Assembly (NCBI RefSeq): GCF_030547425.1 | Contig: NZ_JAUORH010000010.1 | Span: forward strand, 1 to 64,000 | Reading direction: 5' to 3' | Source of the DNA: Tenacibaculum sp. 1_MG-2023 | Lineage (GTDB): Bacteria > Bacteroidota > Bacteroidia > Flavobacteriales > Flavobacteriaceae | DNA: 64,000 nt | In this document: positions 62,746-64,000 of the stretch, piece by piece | How positions within the stretch are numbered: position 1 is the stretch's first letter | How the letters are laid out: each line of letters begins with the position of its first letter | Translations under genes and position numbers: made by a program | Notes under the pieces: generated by a model | Databases searched by the model: none | The model's input: only the letters and a program-made list of their open reading frames with translations | What the model was told of the DNA's origin: nothing

Positions 62746-64000
62746 TTATGTTTTCTGTTTTTTCTTTTTAGCTGCAGGAAATAATACATTGTTTAATATT
62801 AAACGATATCCAGGAGAGGTTGGGTGTAAGTCTAACTCTGTTTTAGGGTCTCCTACTCTATGCTGATAATCTTCAGGATCATGACCACCATAAAAAGTAA
62901 ACATTCCTTTCCCTTTAGTTCCGTGAATATAGCGCCCCTCTCCATTGGTTTTATTGCCTCCTAAAACAATGACTGTAGATTTTATTGTATTAGGGTCAAA
63001 AGAAGTTGTTTGTCCCATAAAACCTTTAACTAACATAGTATGATTTTGGGTAAGCATTGTTGGAACTTGATCCCATTTTGCCGAAAACTCTTTCAATACA
63101 AAATAGTCTACCTCTTTTCTTATTCTTCGCTTACGAGTCATATCTATTGAAGAAAACTCATAGGTAGTAGGGTTACGAATCAATTCAAAATCTTTAAACG
63201 CAAGTGTTTTATTAAAGTTAATTTTCGATTGATAATTAGGCTCTGAAGCATCTCCATCAAACATTCCTTCACAAATATCTACCCCATCAGCAGCTAGTGC
63301 AATATCAAAGCTATCAGTTGCAGAACACATCGCAAACATAAACCCTCCGCCAACTACATAATCTCTAATTTTTTTGGCTACTGCTCCTTTTTCTTCAGAC
63401 ACTTTACTATACCCTAATCTTTTCGCTAAAGCTTCAGCATCTTTTTTTTGTTGAATATACCAAGGAGCTGTTCTAAAAGCTCCATAAAAACGTCCATACT
63501 GCCCTGTAAAGTCTTCATGATGTAAATGCAGCCACTCATACAATAACAATTTATCATTCAACACCTCTTCATCATATATTACATCAAAAGATATTTCAGC
63601 ATACGTTAATACCATCGTTACCGCATCATCCCACGGCATTTTATCTTTAGGAGAATATACCGCTATTTTTGGTGCTTTTTCTAAAGTTACTGCTTCTTGG
63701 TTTTTTGAAGGTGAAGAAATTTCTTCTAAAATTAATGCTGATTTAGCATCTGAAATTATTTGATAGGAAACACCTCGTATTTTACATTCTTTTTCTACCG
63801 CTTCATTATTTTCAATTAAAAAAGCACCTCCATCATAATTTAATAACCATTTAGCTTTCAAACCATTTTGCAAAGCATAATACACAATACCATATGCTTT
63901 TAAATGATTCTTTTGATTTTCGTTACTCATAGGTACATAAATAAAGGATGCCCATAGTGAGTTTGAAAAAAGGAAAAATGTTAGTATGTAGAGAAATTGT
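62746..64000 (-). CDS. Asparagine synthetase B-labelled family protein, truncated by the window edge
   Basis: The visible part covers most of a protein in a Bacteroidota family usually called asparagine synthetase B, though it has no obvious asparagine synthetase motif. Blocks are NHLKAYGIVYYALQNGLKAKWLLNYDGGAFL, MPWDDAVTMVLTYAEISFDVIYDEEVL, YVVGGGFMFAMCSATDSFDIALAA and VIVLGGNKTNGEGRYIHGTKGKGMFTFYGGHDPEDYQH. The last looks amidotransferase- or hydrolase-like, but its function is open. The ATG at 63930 is unlikely to be the start. The frame stays open to the window edge and reads QFLYILTFFLFSNSLWASFIYVP before it, a signal peptide, so the protein is exported and the gene is partial here. Confidence 0.75.
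   Translation of the reverse strand, partial: QFLYILTFFLFSNSLWASFIYVPMSNENQKNHLKAYGIVYYALQNGLKAKWLLNYDGGAFLIENNEAVEKECKIRGVSYQIISDAKSALILEEISSPSKNQEAVTLEKAPKIAVYSPKDKMPWDDAVTMVLTYAEISFDVIYDEEVLNDKLLLYEWLHLHHEDFTGQYGRFYGAFRTAPWYIQQKKDAEALAKRLGYSKVSEEKGAVAKKIRDYVVGGGFMFAMCSATDSFDIALAADGVDICEGMFDGDASEPNYQSKINFNKTLAFKDFELIRNPTTYEFSSIDMTRKRRIRKEVDYFVLKEFSAKWDQVPTMLTQNHTMLVKGFMGQTTSFDPNTIKSTVIVLGGNKTNGEGRYIHGTKGKGMFTFYGGHDPEDYQHRVGDPKTELDLHPTSPGYRLILNNVLFPAAKKKKQKT

Overview
The window is chromosomal DNA from a low-GC marine-type member of the Flavobacteriaceae (Bacteroidota), perhaps close to Tenacibaculum or Polaribacter. The evidence is a type IX secretion (T9SS) sorting domain on a chitinase, a TonB-dependent receptor with a CarboxypepD_reg-like N-terminus, bacillithiol synthesis (bshA), half-length transketolase, the ferredoxin / LuxC-like reductase / serC / serA-like / DUF1015 cluster, and repeated matches to the Bacteroidota promoter form TTG-N18..21-TAnnTTTG. 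I see no tRNA, rRNA, insertion sequence, prophage or CRISPR array.

Layout. 1-1131 is a gene-free AT-rich stretch with degenerate inverted repeats. 1132-9653 holds an ATP-grasp protein, envelope proteins, a THUMP-like methyltransferase, fdhD preceded by a compact structured RNA element, a SPOR-like/outer-membrane pair and nhaA. 9666-24290 holds recG, an RsmB-like methyltransferase, a large two-catalytic-domain secreted chitinase, a four-gene minus-strand group (thioesterase, DEAD-box helicase, TRIC channel, MaoC), a MATE exporter, DUF2461 and ychF. 24471-38056 holds a lone TonB receptor, the serine-cluster genes, yggS, a DnaQ-like exonuclease, a K+ channel, miaA, an OmpH-like chaperone and small envelope genes. 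38207-44829 holds a helical-repeat protein, an EamA transporter, a DJ-1/PfpI protein, a Crp-like regulator, a METTL25-like methyltransferase and an amidohydrolase gene broken by one in-frame stop.

44908-52330 is a complete minus-strand histidine operon, hisG-D-C-B-H-A-F-IE. It is preceded by what looks like a full translation-controlled attenuator: an 18-codon leader peptide with His codons 7-10 and 12, a segment able to form an antiterminator, and a Rho-independent terminator before hisG. 52454-60035 holds typA, a proline dehydrogenase coupled to a tiny LETM1-like protein, aroB, a patatin-like protein, bshA and the N-terminal half of transketolase without its partner. 60386-62428 carries two tandem paralogues that I cannot assign. 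The last gene, of the family usually labelled asparagine synthetase B, runs off the right edge.

The strongest observations are the his attenuator, the kissing-loop/pseudoknot-like RNA upstream of fdhD, a SerA homologue whose catalytic and cofactor motifs are nearly all rewritten, the unassigned paralogue pair, and the interrupted amidohydrolase. All calls were made by reading the sequence; no database search was run.
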